Shown here: positions 14,835 to 22,494 of the stretch, one piece after another | Layout: the number at the start of each line of letters is the position of its first letter | Numbering within the stretch: the first letter of the stretch is position 1 | NCBI GenBank assembly: GCA_965368515.1 | Contig: CBDUNF010000033.1 | Coordinates: 1-23,114, forward strand | Length of the DNA stretch: 23,114 nt | Reading direction: 5' to 3' | From: JAAETI01 sp965368515 | GTDB taxonomy: Bacteria > Actinomycetota > Acidimicrobiia > Spongiisociales > UBA5794 | Notes under the pieces: model-generated | What the model saw: only the letters and a program-made list of their open reading frames with translations | Databases searched by the model: none | What the model was told of the DNA's origin: nothing | Program-made: the position numbers and the translations under genes

Positions 14835-14840
14835 TATCCT
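14835..14840 (+). promoter_or_regulatory. candidate -10 for a leaderless udk transcript
   Basis: TATCCT fits TANNNT and is followed, after 7 nt, by the GTG at 14848. No ribosome-binding site is present, so translation from the 5' end of a leaderless mRNA is the simplest reading. The -35 region lies inside the upstream hairpins and is not well conserved. Confidence 0.5.
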
Positions 14841-14847
14841 CACCGCC

Positions 14848-15558
14848 GTGGACGGCTCCTTCGAACCCTTGAAAGACCGTGACGTCCTTTCCCGAGAGCA
14901 GGCCAAGTGGCCGACCGGGGGCGAGGACCGTCCCGCCATTATCGGTATAGCCGGAGGTTCGGGGTCCGGGAAGACCACCATCGCCGAGTCGGTCGTCGCT
15001 GCGGTTGGCGTGGACACCGTTTCGCTCATCCAGCACGATGCCTACTACCGCGATCTCCCGCATCTCGACCTCGAAGAACGGGCCAAAGTCAACTACGACC
15101 ACCCGGATTCATTGGAAACAGAGCTGCTGATCGAGCACATCCACGAGCTGCGGGCAGGACGAGAGATTCGGCGACCGGTCTACGACTTCACCAATCACCG
15201 GCGCACCGCAGAAACAGTTCTAGTGAGGCCTGAACCAGTTGTTGTGGTCGAGGGGATCCTGGTCTTGACCGAGCGTGAACTTCGCGACGTCATGGACCTG
15301 AAGATCTATGTCGATGCGGACTCTGATTTGCGACTGATGCGCCGTCTTCAGCGCGACATCGTTGAACGCGACCGTACGCTTGATTCGGTCATCGACCAGT
15401 ACCAGAAGACGGTGCGCCCGATGCACCTGCAGTTTGTCGAACCCTCGAAGCGGTACGCCGACATCATTGTCCCCAGCGGTGGCTACAACCTAGGGGCGGT
15501 GGGCACGATCACGTCGATGATTCGTGACGTGCTCTCGGGTGCTCACAAGCGGACCTAA
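14848..15558 (+). CDS. udk: uridine kinase
   Basis: A 236-aa P-loop kinase that phosphorylates uridine and cytidine to UMP and CMP in pyrimidine salvage. The P-loop GGSGSGKTT follows strand IIGIAG near residue 35. The substrate part shows the typical HDAYYRDLPHLDLEERAKVN and YDHPDSLETELLIEHI blocks, then YDFTNHRR, the VVVVEGILVL Walker B strand and the RDIVERDRTLDSVIDQY lid segment. The start is set at GTG 14848, since the in-frame TTG at 14797 lies within a hairpin and adds unrelated residues. The first 30 residues before the P-loop core are somewhat longer than in E. coli Udk. Its stop overlaps the convergent hydrolase stop by 4 bp (CTAA). Confidence 0.93.
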   Translation: MDGSFEPLKDRDVLSREQAKWPTGGEDRPAIIGIAGGSGSGKTTIAESVVAAVGVDTVSLIQHDAYYRDLPHLDLEERAKVNYDHPDSLETELLIEHIHELRAGREIRRPVYDFTNHRRTAETVLVRPEPVVVVEGILVLTERELRDVMDLKIYVDADSDLRLMRRLQRDIVERDRTLDSVIDQYQKTVRPMHLQFVEPSKRYADIIVPSGGYNLGAVGTITSMIRDVLSGAHKRT

Positions 15559-16328
15559 GCCTGCGACTTCCGGTTCTCTGCTGCGAGATGCCGCTGAACC
15601 AGCTCTTCGACCGCCGGCATTGCCGCGTTTGTGTAGATGCGGTGCCCGTAGGCCGAGGCGTGGAACAGGTCGCCGGCAAAGACCTCGTCCGGATTGGTGA
15701 GAAACTCGTTCCAACCCGAGGACCAGGTGTGCGTCTTGACTACCCGTGGGTGGTCGGCGACGGTGCGGCGGACTGCTCGGTCGAAGGAGCGGCCACGAAT
15801 TCTGATGATCGAGCGTGCGAGGGCGGGAAGACGGGGGATCGAACCGAGATCGCCGATTCCGGATACTGCCACTCCTGGAACGTGATGGTCTAGCTGCCCG
15901 ACGATTTGGCGGTACTCACGCTCGAACCGGCTAACCGGCGTGGCACGCAGCGCGTCGTTCGCCCCAACAGACACGAACGCAATATCCGGGCCAAAGGCGA
16001 TTGCCGGCTGGAGTTGATCCGCGATGACGTCGCGTGTCTTCGAGCCACCTACGGCAACCGACAGGAGCTCTACCCGGAATCGTTCGGCGAGGCGGAGGGC
16101 GATCTGTCTGGGCCACGCCGCGTCGAGTGGTTCGACCCCTGGCGCCGTCACCGAGCTATCGCCAAGGACTACGACCTTGAGAGGGGGCGCTTCCGGGTCG
16201 CCAAAGAAGCCCGATGGGTCCTGGTTTTGTAGCGACGGCAGATCCTTGCGATGCGCAGCTTTGAGCACCTGGGCGACAAGCAGTACGACGGCAAATACCG
16301 GCTTGCGTAGGAATCTCAATCGGTGCAT
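15555..16328 (-). CDS. SGNH/GDSL-family hydrolase, membrane-anchored or exported
   Basis: A 257-aa serine esterase or lipase of the SGNH fold. All four blocks are visible: GDSS (catalytic Ser58), GGSKT (Gly95), GAND (Asn124) and DLFH (Asp220, His223). Residues 9-22 form a hydrophobic N-terminal segment after basic residues, so the enzyme is likely exported or membrane-tethered. Substrate cannot be told from sequence; related actinobacterial enzymes act on acyl esters of lipids or cell-wall polymers. ATG 16328 has AAGGGG 5 nt upstream, and a TAGACT -10-like element sits at 16350-16355 on the minus strand. It follows the ChoD-like gene on the same strand with a 96-bp gap, which is long enough for an independent promoter. 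Confidence 0.88.
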   Translation of the reverse strand: MHRLRFLRKPVFAVVLLVAQVLKAAHRKDLPSLQNQDPSGFFGDPEAPPLKVVVLGDSSVTAPGVEPLDAAWPRQIALRLAERFRVELLSVAVGGSKTRDVIADQLQPAIAFGPDIAFVSVGANDALRATPVSRFEREYRQIVGQLDHHVPGVAVSGIGDLGSIPRLPALARSIIRIRGRSFDRAVRRTVADHPRVVKTHTWSSGWNEFLTNPDEVFAGDLFHASAYGHRIYTNAAMPAVEELVQRHLAAENRKSQA

Positions 16329-16424
16329 CTCAACCCCTTCTGTGCCCGGAGTCTATCGGCGTGGCCGCGGTGTTCGTTCGTACAATGCCGCTATCGATGA
16401 AGCACAACGTATGCGGCAGCTGCG

Positions 16425-18107
16425 CTACGCCGACCCGCCGAGCTGGCCTTTCAACTCACCGATAGCCCCTTGCGGCACGACCGGGCGCACCGGTGCCACT
16501 CGCGGGGCTTTGCGATACGACTCTCCGAGAGGTGGTCTCTTGTCCTCGTGGCCCTTGTTTGGCCAGTACGCCATGGCCCGCTCGGTCATCGCAGTGATCG
16601 TGAGTGCCGGATTCACACCGAGGTTGGCCGGTACAGCCGAGCCATCGGCAACGTGGAGACCGTCGTAGCCAAATACACGATGGTATGGGTCGATCACACC
16701 TTCGTCGGGTGAGACACCGATTGCGGAGCCGCCGATGATGTGTGCTGTCGTCGGAACGTCGAGCAAGACCTCGTTGACCGCGCTTCCGGCAAAGCCGCCC
16801 ATCGCGCTGGCTGCGGCGCGAGCCGCCTCGTTGCCGATCGGGATGTAACTGGGGTTGGGAGTACTTTCGTCCTGCTGAGACTTCAACCTGGTACCGAGCC
16901 AGCCTTTCTTCAATGACAAGTGGATGCGGTTGTCGAGGCTCTGCATCACCAACAGGATGATGGATCGCTCGGACCAGCGGCGGACCGACAGGCTGCGGAG
17001 GAAAGTGAACGGGTGGCGGATGACCTGTCCGAGGAACCGGAGCTGGCGGGGGATGCGACCGCCGCCGTCGACTAGAACGGTAGCGAGGAGTCCCATAGCG
17101 TTGCTGCCCGGAGGGTACCGCACCGGTTCGATATGGGTGTGGGGCTCCGGATGAATCGAGGAAGTGATGGCAACCCCTTCGGAGTAGTCGGTCGCCAGAT
17201 CGGTGGCTGTTGCGCCGAGCAGGGCTTCACTGTTAGTGCGCACCGACCAGCCAACCCGATCCGACAGGCGGGGCAGTGATTGTCCTTTCAGGCCTAGCAG
17301 CAGTCTGCTGGTGCCAAGTGCGCCGGCCGAGAAGATGACATGTTCGGCGGTGAAGGTGCGTGGCGTCTTGCGTACCCAGGCGCCGGGACGTTCGGTCTTG
17401 ATTTCGTACCCACCGCTTGTGCGAGGAGCAACGCCGACGACCTGAGTCTCCGGATACACGTCGACGCCTGCGTGCTCGGCCAGGTACAGGTAGTTACGGT
17501 CAAGCGTGTTCTTGGCATTGAACCGACAGCCAACCATGCATCCGCCGCAAGTGACGCAACCGGTACGTTCCGGACCGGCACCCCCGAAATATGGGTCTGC
17601 TGCGGTGACGCCCGACTCGCCGAAGTAGACCGCGACGGGAGTTGGCTGATAAGTATCTTCAACACCGAAGTGGGTGGCGACGTCCTTGATGACGAGGTCG
17701 GCGGGTGTCGTGTGCGGATGGGGAGTCGAGCCGAGCATACGGCGGGCCTGGTCGTAGAACGGTGCTAGTTCGGTCTTCCAATCGGCTATGTCGGCCCACA
17801 CCCGGTCGGTGTAGAAGGCGTCGTGTGGCTCATAGAGCGTATTGGCATAGACCAGTGAGCCGCCCCCCACGCCGGCGCCGGACAGCACCAATACATCACG
17901 GAGCAGGGTGAGACGCTGAATGCCCCGCATTCCGAGCCTGGGGAACCACAAGAACTTGCGGATGTTCCAGTTCGTTTTCGGGTAGTCGGTTTGATTGAAG
18001 CGTTTGCCGGACTCGACGACCGCGACCCGATAGCCCTTTTCGGTCAGACGGAGAGCGCTAACGCTGCCGCCAAAGCCAGAGCCGATGATCAGGACGTCGT
18101 AGTGCAT
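16425..18107 (-). CDS. choD: ChoD-like GMC-family oxidoreductase (putative cholesterol oxidase)
   Basis: A 560-aa FAD-dependent GMC oxidoreductase. It begins with the dinucleotide-binding motif YDVLIIGSGFGGSVSALRLTE (GxGxxG at 9-14) and follows mycobacterial ChoD closely as I recall it: FLWFPRLGMRGIQRL, SGAGVGGGSLVYANTLY, DPYFGGAGPERTGC, SNAMGLL, GVIDPYHRVFGYDGLHVADG and the GMC C-terminal NLGVNPALTI. In that family the enzyme oxidises 3-beta-hydroxysterols at C3. A conserved cysteine cluster C184-x2-C187-x2-C190-x3-C194 is present, as in ChoD. No signal peptide is visible. The ribosome-binding site is weak. The ychF gene lies 40 bp upstream on the same strand, so they may share a transcript. 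Sterol as the true substrate is family inference; other cyclic alcohols are possible. Confidence 0.87.
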   Translation of the reverse strand: MHYDVLIIGSGFGGSVSALRLTEKGYRVAVVESGKRFNQTDYPKTNWNIRKFLWFPRLGMRGIQRLTLLRDVLVLSGAGVGGGSLVYANTLYEPHDAFYTDRVWADIADWKTELAPFYDQARRMLGSTPHPHTTPADLVIKDVATHFGVEDTYQPTPVAVYFGESGVTAADPYFGGAGPERTGCVTCGGCMVGCRFNAKNTLDRNYLYLAEHAGVDVYPETQVVGVAPRTSGGYEIKTERPGAWVRKTPRTFTAEHVIFSAGALGTSRLLLGLKGQSLPRLSDRVGWSVRTNSEALLGATATDLATDYSEGVAITSSIHPEPHTHIEPVRYPPGSNAMGLLATVLVDGGGRIPRQLRFLGQVIRHPFTFLRSLSVRRWSERSIILLVMQSLDNRIHLSLKKGWLGTRLKSQQDESTPNPSYIPIGNEAARAAASAMGGFAGSAVNEVLLDVPTTAHIIGGSAIGVSPDEGVIDPYHRVFGYDGLHVADGSAVPANLGVNPALTITAMTERAMAYWPNKGHEDKRPPLGESYRKAPRVAPVRPVVPQGAIGELKGQLGGSA

Positions 18108-18147
18108 TACCCATGGAGAATGGCAGATCGACGGCGGTGATGCCGAG

Positions 18148-19239
18148 TCAGACGTTGAAGCGGAACAGGATCACGTCACCCTCGGCGACGATGGAGTCCT
18201 TGCCTTCGAGACGCCACGTGCCGGCGTCCTTGGCGCCGAGTTCACCGTTGTGTTCGATGAAGTCGTCGTATGCGATGACTTCGGCGCGGATGAAGCCTTT
18301 TTCGAAATCGGTATGGATCTTGCCCGCCACCTGTGGTGCCGACATGCCATGACGAAAGGTCCAGGCGCGCGCTTGCTTCTCGCCGGAGGTGAAGTAGGTC
18401 CCGAGGTCGAGCAAGTGATATGCGGCGCGGATGACTCGATTGAGGCCGGGTTCGGTCTCGCCGATGTCGGCGAGAAACTCGTCTCGGTCGTCGTCTTCGA
18501 GCTGCGAGATCTCGGCCTCGATCTCGGCGCAGATGACCACCACGTCGGCATTCTCTTCCGCACCACGCCGTTGCACCTGTTGCACATATTCGTTGTCTTG
18601 CTCGGAGGCTTCATCGATATTCGCCACGTACATCATCGGTTTGAGTGTTATGAGCTGATACTCGCGTATCGACTTCAACTCATCGGGATTCAATGCCAGG
18701 GTCCGGGCGGGTAGGCCCTGGTCGAGGTGGTCGCGGATCTTGTTCAGTGTGGCCAGCAGCTTCGCCGCCCCTGGGTCTCCGGCTTTGCTCTTGCGTTCTG
18801 TGCGGTCGATGGCGCGATCGACGATGTCTTCGTCGGCAAGCGCCAACTCCAGATTGATGGTGTCGATGTCGGCGATCGGGTCGATTTCTCCGGTGACGTG
18901 AGCAATATCGGGGTCTTCGAAGCATCTGACGATGTGCACGATGGCGTCGGTATCGCGGATGTGTTGGAGGAATTGGTTGCCCAGGCCTTCGCCCCGGGAA
19001 GCACCGGCCACGAGACCGGCGATATCGACGAACTCCATGGTCGCCGGGACGATTTCTGCCGGCTTGACGATGTCGGCGATCTTGTACAAACGTAGATCCG
19101 GTACCGGGACCACGCCGACGTTGGGCTTGATGGTGCTGAATGGGAAGTTCTCCGCGGCGATCTTGGCGCGGGTCAGCGCGTTGAAGAGGGTTGATTTTCC
19201 AACGTTGGGAAGTCCCACGATGCCGCACTGCAGCGCCAT
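18148..19239 (-). CDS. ychF: YchF/OLA1-type translation-associated ATPase
   Basis: A 363-aa full-length member of the universally conserved YchF (human OLA1) family, cytoplasmic P-loop proteins of the Obg group that bind ribosomes and hydrolyse ATP rather than GTP. Visible elements are the G1 motif GLPNVGKS (9-16), FPFSTIKPNVG in switch I, DIAG, and NIDE in place of the NKxD guanine-specificity motif, which accounts for ATP preference. A coiled-coil arm (about 130-200) follows, and a C-terminal TGS-like domain ends DVILFRFNV. The length equals that of E. coli YchF. The start has a GGAG ribosome-binding site. It is followed closely by the ChoD-like gene and preceded by the SLH/beta-helix gene 58 bp upstream. 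Confidence 0.97.
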   Translation of the reverse strand: MALQCGIVGLPNVGKSTLFNALTRAKIAAENFPFSTIKPNVGVVPVPDLRLYKIADIVKPAEIVPATMEFVDIAGLVAGASRGEGLGNQFLQHIRDTDAIVHIVRCFEDPDIAHVTGEIDPIADIDTINLELALADEDIVDRAIDRTERKSKAGDPGAAKLLATLNKIRDHLDQGLPARTLALNPDELKSIREYQLITLKPMMYVANIDEASEQDNEYVQQVQRRGAEENADVVVICAEIEAEISQLEDDDRDEFLADIGETEPGLNRVIRAAYHLLDLGTYFTSGEKQARAWTFRHGMSAPQVAGKIHTDFEKGFIRAEVIAYDDFIEHNGELGAKDAGTWRLEGKDSIVAEGDVILFRFNV

Positions 19240-19297
19240 ATCCGGTCTCCGGGGGTAGTCGAACCCAGGAGCTTAGATGGCTTCGGCACCGGCCGGG

Positions 19298-21334
19298 TCA
19301 CTGTTCTGCAAGCCATCTGCTCCTCGCCGGGTTGCCACATGCACCTGGGGCCTCGGGATCGACTCCGGGCCAGGCGGTCCCGCCGAAGAAGCCGGGAGCC
19401 CCGTCGAGGTAGTAGGAGCGGGGAATGGTGCGCGACGTGATTGCCGGATCCCATCGGATTTCGCCGGCCTCGAAGTTGCCATGGAGCAACGTGCCGATCA
19501 CGCTCTCGTCGATCGCGACCTCGTCGGGTGATCCCACGAGCACATTGCCAACCAGGTTCTGAGTGTGCGATGAGTCGGCCACAAATACGCCCTCTACCGT
19601 CACACAATTGCGATGGGCGGTGTTGCCGGGGCCCACCGGCCCCCAGTAGTCGGCGAAACCGATTTCCTCGACGATGTTCCCTTCGAAGAGGTTCATGGCG
19701 GGATAGTGGCCGTGGAGCGAGATATCGGGCAGTAGGTTTCCGTTGTTGTCGTGAGAATCGGTCGAGAAGTTGTAGCCGAAGACGTTGCCGGCGGCGCCGA
19801 CCTGGATGATCATCGAGTGGCGCAGCGACTCAAAGATGTTGTCCTCGATCAGGCAACCTGTGGTGTGCCTTCCGATGCTGGTTCCGTATCCGCGCCCGCC
19901 ACCGCCGTGGTCGTGAGCATCTATGAATCGGCTATTGCGAATCTCGCAGCGGTAGACCGAGGAGGTATCCACGTGGGAGCGCATGGCCATCTCGCTGAGG
20001 ACATTGTCCATCCACACGAACGCGGCGTTCTTGAACGAGACGGTTGCCGCCTCGCCTGCATCGAGTCGTTCGATGTGGACATCTTCGATGCCGGCGTATT
20101 CGACCATGCCGAGAGGCCTTAGCACAGGGTTCTGTGCTGGGTCGTAACTGTGGTGCAGCGGCTCGGCCAGGGTGACCTGGCCGCCCGACACGGCCACGAT
20201 GCGCACCATTTCGCCAACGGAGTCGTCCGCCCAGCTCACATCCCATGCCGGATCGGTGTACATGATCGCTGCATCGTTCTCCTGCTGGATCTCGGCGAAG
20301 CTGCCAACGACCACCTCGCTGGCGTCGGACACGGTGACCGTGGTGGTGCCCTTGCCGAACCCTGCGGTGACGGGAGTCCAGTCGCCTCTCTCGTATGTGA
20401 CCACCTCGAGGGCAGGTGCGGCCGCGCCGTTCAGATCGAACTCGAGATGGGTTTCGGCGGGTCCGGAGCCGCGAATCACGACACCGTCGGTCAGGCTGAG
20501 GGTTCCCTCAATCCGGTAGATGCCGGCGGGAGCGAACACGACGCCACCGGCTTCGGGAAGCGACGCAATCGCAGCCACAAACGCCGCATGATCGTTGGCG
20601 GATCCGTTCCCTATGGCACCGTGGTCGGTGACCGTCGTGGCTACCGGTGAGTCGGGGACTCCTCCCGGTATCCCCGGGTCCCAAGCTGTCCTGCGGCTCT
20701 CCGGGATGATTGCTCCATCGCCTGACGACAACGTCAGCGCCCGGTGCAGGAAAGCCGCCATCTGAGACCGTGTCACCGGTTCGGCGGGACAGAATCGAGT
20801 GTTGGCCGGAGGGTTGCATCCCTTGGTCACTCCGGCGGCGGCAAGCCTTTCGATGTCGGCTTCGAATATCGAGTCGTTGTCATCTGTGAAGGGATCACCG
20901 GATCGGGTGACGAGACTCAGTGCGCGGCTGAGGAACGCCGCCATTTCTGCCCTTGTGACCACCGCGTCAGGGCAGTAGCGGTTGTTGTCGGGTGGGTTGC
21001 AGCCCTTGGTGATTCCGGCAGCAGCCAGGGCTTCGATGGACTCCTCGAACACGGAGCCGTCGTCATCGACGAAATCGACAGCACCGGGATTGACGAGATC
21101 GAGCGCTCGGACCAGGAAAGCGGCCATTTGCCCACGGGTCACCGAATCGTTTGGGCAATAACGGTCATTGGCGGGCGGATTGCATCCCTTGGTGATGCCT
21201 TCCTCGGCCAACCACGTGATGTCGGCATGGAAAGGGTGATCGGTGGGTACATCGTCGAAGTCGGTGGCGGCCACCGCGACGCCGGGAAGTATCGCAGCCA
21301 ACAGAGTCACGGTCAGCACCACTATGCGAGTCAT
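19298..21334 (-). CDS. secreted protein with three SLH repeats and a pectate-lyase-like beta-helix
   Basis: A 678-aa exported protein. Residues 1-22 are a signal peptide (cleavage near AVA-ATD). Three S-layer-homology repeats follow (about 24-80, 85-141, 147-202), each ending in a helix such as VTRGQMAAFLVRAL. Each repeat carries a Cys pair in GCNPPxNxRYCP (C51/C60, C112/C121, C173/C182) with an exact 61-residue period, suggesting one disulfide per repeat. From about 236 to 640 lies a right-handed beta-helix of the pectate_lyase_3 type, starting TDHGAIGNGSANDHAAFVAA and containing GGVVFAPAGIYRI. SLH repeats usually anchor proteins to secondary cell-wall polymers; the helix probably binds or cleaves a polysaccharide. 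No clear catalytic residues can be named. No strong ribosome-binding site is visible before ATG. Confidence 0.88.
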   Translation of the reverse strand: MTRIVVLTVTLLAAILPGVAVAATDFDDVPTDHPFHADITWLAEEGITKGCNPPANDRYCPNDSVTRGQMAAFLVRALDLVNPGAVDFVDDDGSVFEESIEALAAAGITKGCNPPDNNRYCPDAVVTRAEMAAFLSRALSLVTRSGDPFTDDNDSIFEADIERLAAAGVTKGCNPPANTRFCPAEPVTRSQMAAFLHRALTLSSGDGAIIPESRRTAWDPGIPGGVPDSPVATTVTDHGAIGNGSANDHAAFVAAIASLPEAGGVVFAPAGIYRIEGTLSLTDGVVIRGSGPAETHLEFDLNGAAAPALEVVTYERGDWTPVTAGFGKGTTTVTVSDASEVVVGSFAEIQQENDAAIMYTDPAWDVSWADDSVGEMVRIVAVSGGQVTLAEPLHHSYDPAQNPVLRPLGMVEYAGIEDVHIERLDAGEAATVSFKNAAFVWMDNVLSEMAMRSHVDTSSVYRCEIRNSRFIDAHDHGGGGRGYGTSIGRHTTGCLIEDNIFESLRHSMIIQVGAAGNVFGYNFSTDSHDNNGNLLPDISLHGHYPAMNLFEGNIVEEIGFADYWGPVGPGNTAHRNCVTVEGVFVADSSHTQNLVGNVLVGSPDEVAIDESVIGTLLHGNFEAGEIRWDPAITSRTIPRSYYLDGAPGFFGGTAWPGVDPEAPGACGNPARSRWLAEQ
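20789..21259 (-). repeat. three 183-bp tandem repeats encoding the SLH domains
   Basis: The three SLH-coding units are in register at a 183-bp period (61 codons), with the best-conserved part encoding ITKGCNPP and the following CP...VTR..MAAFL. The similarity is within a coding frame and diverged at the DNA level, so it reflects ancient domain duplication rather than a mobile or CRISPR repeat. Confidence 0.75.
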
Positions 21335-21381
21335 GAGGTCATCGTCGCATGGCCCCGGTGCTATCTGAACTCGCTCCGGGC

Positions 21382-21391
21382 AGGCTAGGTT
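21382..21391. promoter_or_regulatory. back-to-back -10 elements between the SLH gene and the 322-aa gene
   Basis: TAGGTT (21386-21391, plus strand) ends 6 nt before the GTG at 21398, and TAGCCT (21387-21382, minus strand) would start the SLH gene transcript with a leader of about 40 nt. The two TANNNT hexamers share two bases, so the divergent promoters would compete for polymerase. -35 matches are poor on both sides. Confidence 0.4.
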
Positions 21392-21397
21392 GCTGAC

Positions 21398-22366
21398 GTG
21401 GATGACCTACTAGAGCTAATCGAAGGCAGCGATCTCGCCGGGCTGGTCCGGCGTATCGACGGGCTGGTGTCGGCGCGGGAGTGGGAAGGCATCGTTGACC
21501 TCCGTGATCGGTGTATCGAAGCGGTCGATCGCGGCAAGCAGCTGTGGGGGGTAGCCCAATTCGCTGAATATCGGCTGGCGTTGGATGCCCCCGGGCCACT
21601 CGCCGGTCAGGTCGTCAAGGAGGGAGCGGGGCGCTTCGCCCTCGGCCCGCTGTGGGAGGTCGCCGCCTCGACACATCCCTGGGACGAACTGGCTCCACAT
21701 GTGGACGACGATCGGCTCCGAACCCTGATCGGACATGAACGCCTTTTGCGAGGAGAATCCGTCGACATCGGCGAGATCGATCCGCACGTCCTCGAGGTGC
21801 CGTTCTTGCTGGAACCGTGGGAGCCACAATATCCCGTTGCGGCCTATCGGTCCGATCGTGCCGACTTTCCCGAGCCGGAATGGACCCGCCTGGATTGGAT
21901 TGAGCTTCCTGATCCCATTGCGCGAGAGCACGACGACGACGCTATTGAGGCGCTCGTCGGCCTGACCGCACCATGGACCGAGCAGTCGAATGGGCGAGCT
22001 GAGGGAGTCGTTGTCGCTGGTGGTGCGCTCCAAGCGATCCGGACCCTGGGCCCGCATCGCGCCCGGGCCGCTGAGATCGACGGGGGAGAAGCGCTTGCGT
22101 TGATGGCATGGACCGGGGCTTCCGGAGGAGCCTACGGGCGGCGTCGCGGCACGCCGGTCGGGAGGATGCGCGCGTGGTGGGCACTTGCGGCGCTACTCGG
22201 GCTCGACGACATCGATGATCCCGGTGAATTGGGTGCGGAAGTGGCGGGGCTGCGTTGGTGGCGGTGGGACCCGGGTGATCAGATCGGTGGCTGGGGATTC
22301 CACCTTGCCATCGAGGACCCCGGCGACGGTCTCGCTTGGGCAGTGAGCGCCGTCGACGCCGTGTAG
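21398..22366 (+). CDS. Trp-rich protein of unknown function, 322 aa
   Basis: A 322-aa soluble protein without signal peptide or membrane segment. It has 16 tryptophans (about 5%), several paired (AWWAL, RWWRWDP). The N-terminal third is helical and acidic (DDLLELIEGSDLAGLVRRID), the middle has Pro-rich loops (VPFLLEPWEPQYPVAAYRSD), and the C-terminal part holds a Gly/Arg segment (WTGASGGAYGRRRGTPVGRM) and ends in a beta-like GWGFHLAIEDPGDGLAWAVS. No known domain was recognised. The consistent codon use, a GTG start 6 nt after TAGGTT and a strong hairpin behind it support a real, monocistronic gene. It is divergent from the SLH/beta-helix gene. Confidence 0.75.
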   Translation: MDDLLELIEGSDLAGLVRRIDGLVSAREWEGIVDLRDRCIEAVDRGKQLWGVAQFAEYRLALDAPGPLAGQVVKEGAGRFALGPLWEVAASTHPWDELAPHVDDDRLRTLIGHERLLRGESVDIGEIDPHVLEVPFLLEPWEPQYPVAAYRSDRADFPEPEWTRLDWIELPDPIAREHDDDAIEALVGLTAPWTEQSNGRAEGVVVAGGALQAIRTLGPHRARAAEIDGGEALALMAWTGASGGAYGRRRGTPVGRMRAWWALAALLGLDDIDDPGELGAEVAGLRWWRWDPGDQIGGWGFHLAIEDPGDGLAWAVSAVDAV

Positions 22367-22419
22367 GTGCTCGTTGCCGCTCACCTTGCCGGTTACCGCT
22401 CGGCCGCCGGGCCTTCCTG

Positions 22420-22467
22420 CTTCTTGCGTATCTGGCGTCCATATGTGGACGTGGCGTACGCAAGAAG
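22420..22467. terminator. 48-bp interrupted palindrome, probable bidirectional terminator
   Basis: Two 11-bp arms, CTTCTTGCGTA (22420-22430) and TACGCAAGAAG (22457-22467), enclose a second perfect stem CGTCCA/TGGACG (22436-22441, 22446-22451) with a TATG loop. The 5-nt segments between the stems are mismatched or wobble. It is exactly symmetric and lies between two convergent genes, 53 bp after one stop and 27 bp after the other. No T-run is present on either strand. Confidence 0.75.
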
Positions 22468-22494
22468 CGGATGTCGACCGGCCCCGGCATCGCA

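Noticed and set aside
14797..14847. Upstream TTG start extending uridine kinase by 17 residues
   Set aside because: The codon lies inside a perfect hairpin, the extra residues do not resemble the family, and a -10 element lies downstream of it.
19245..19290. A tRNA T-loop-like GGGTTCGACTACCC on the minus strand between the SLH gene and ychF
   Set aside because: No acceptor, D-arm or anticodon stem can be drawn around it within tRNA length; it looks like a chance match.
20789..21259. Regularly spaced repeats that could suggest a CRISPR or minisatellite
   Set aside because: They are in frame, 183 bp apart, diverged, and encode three SLH domains.
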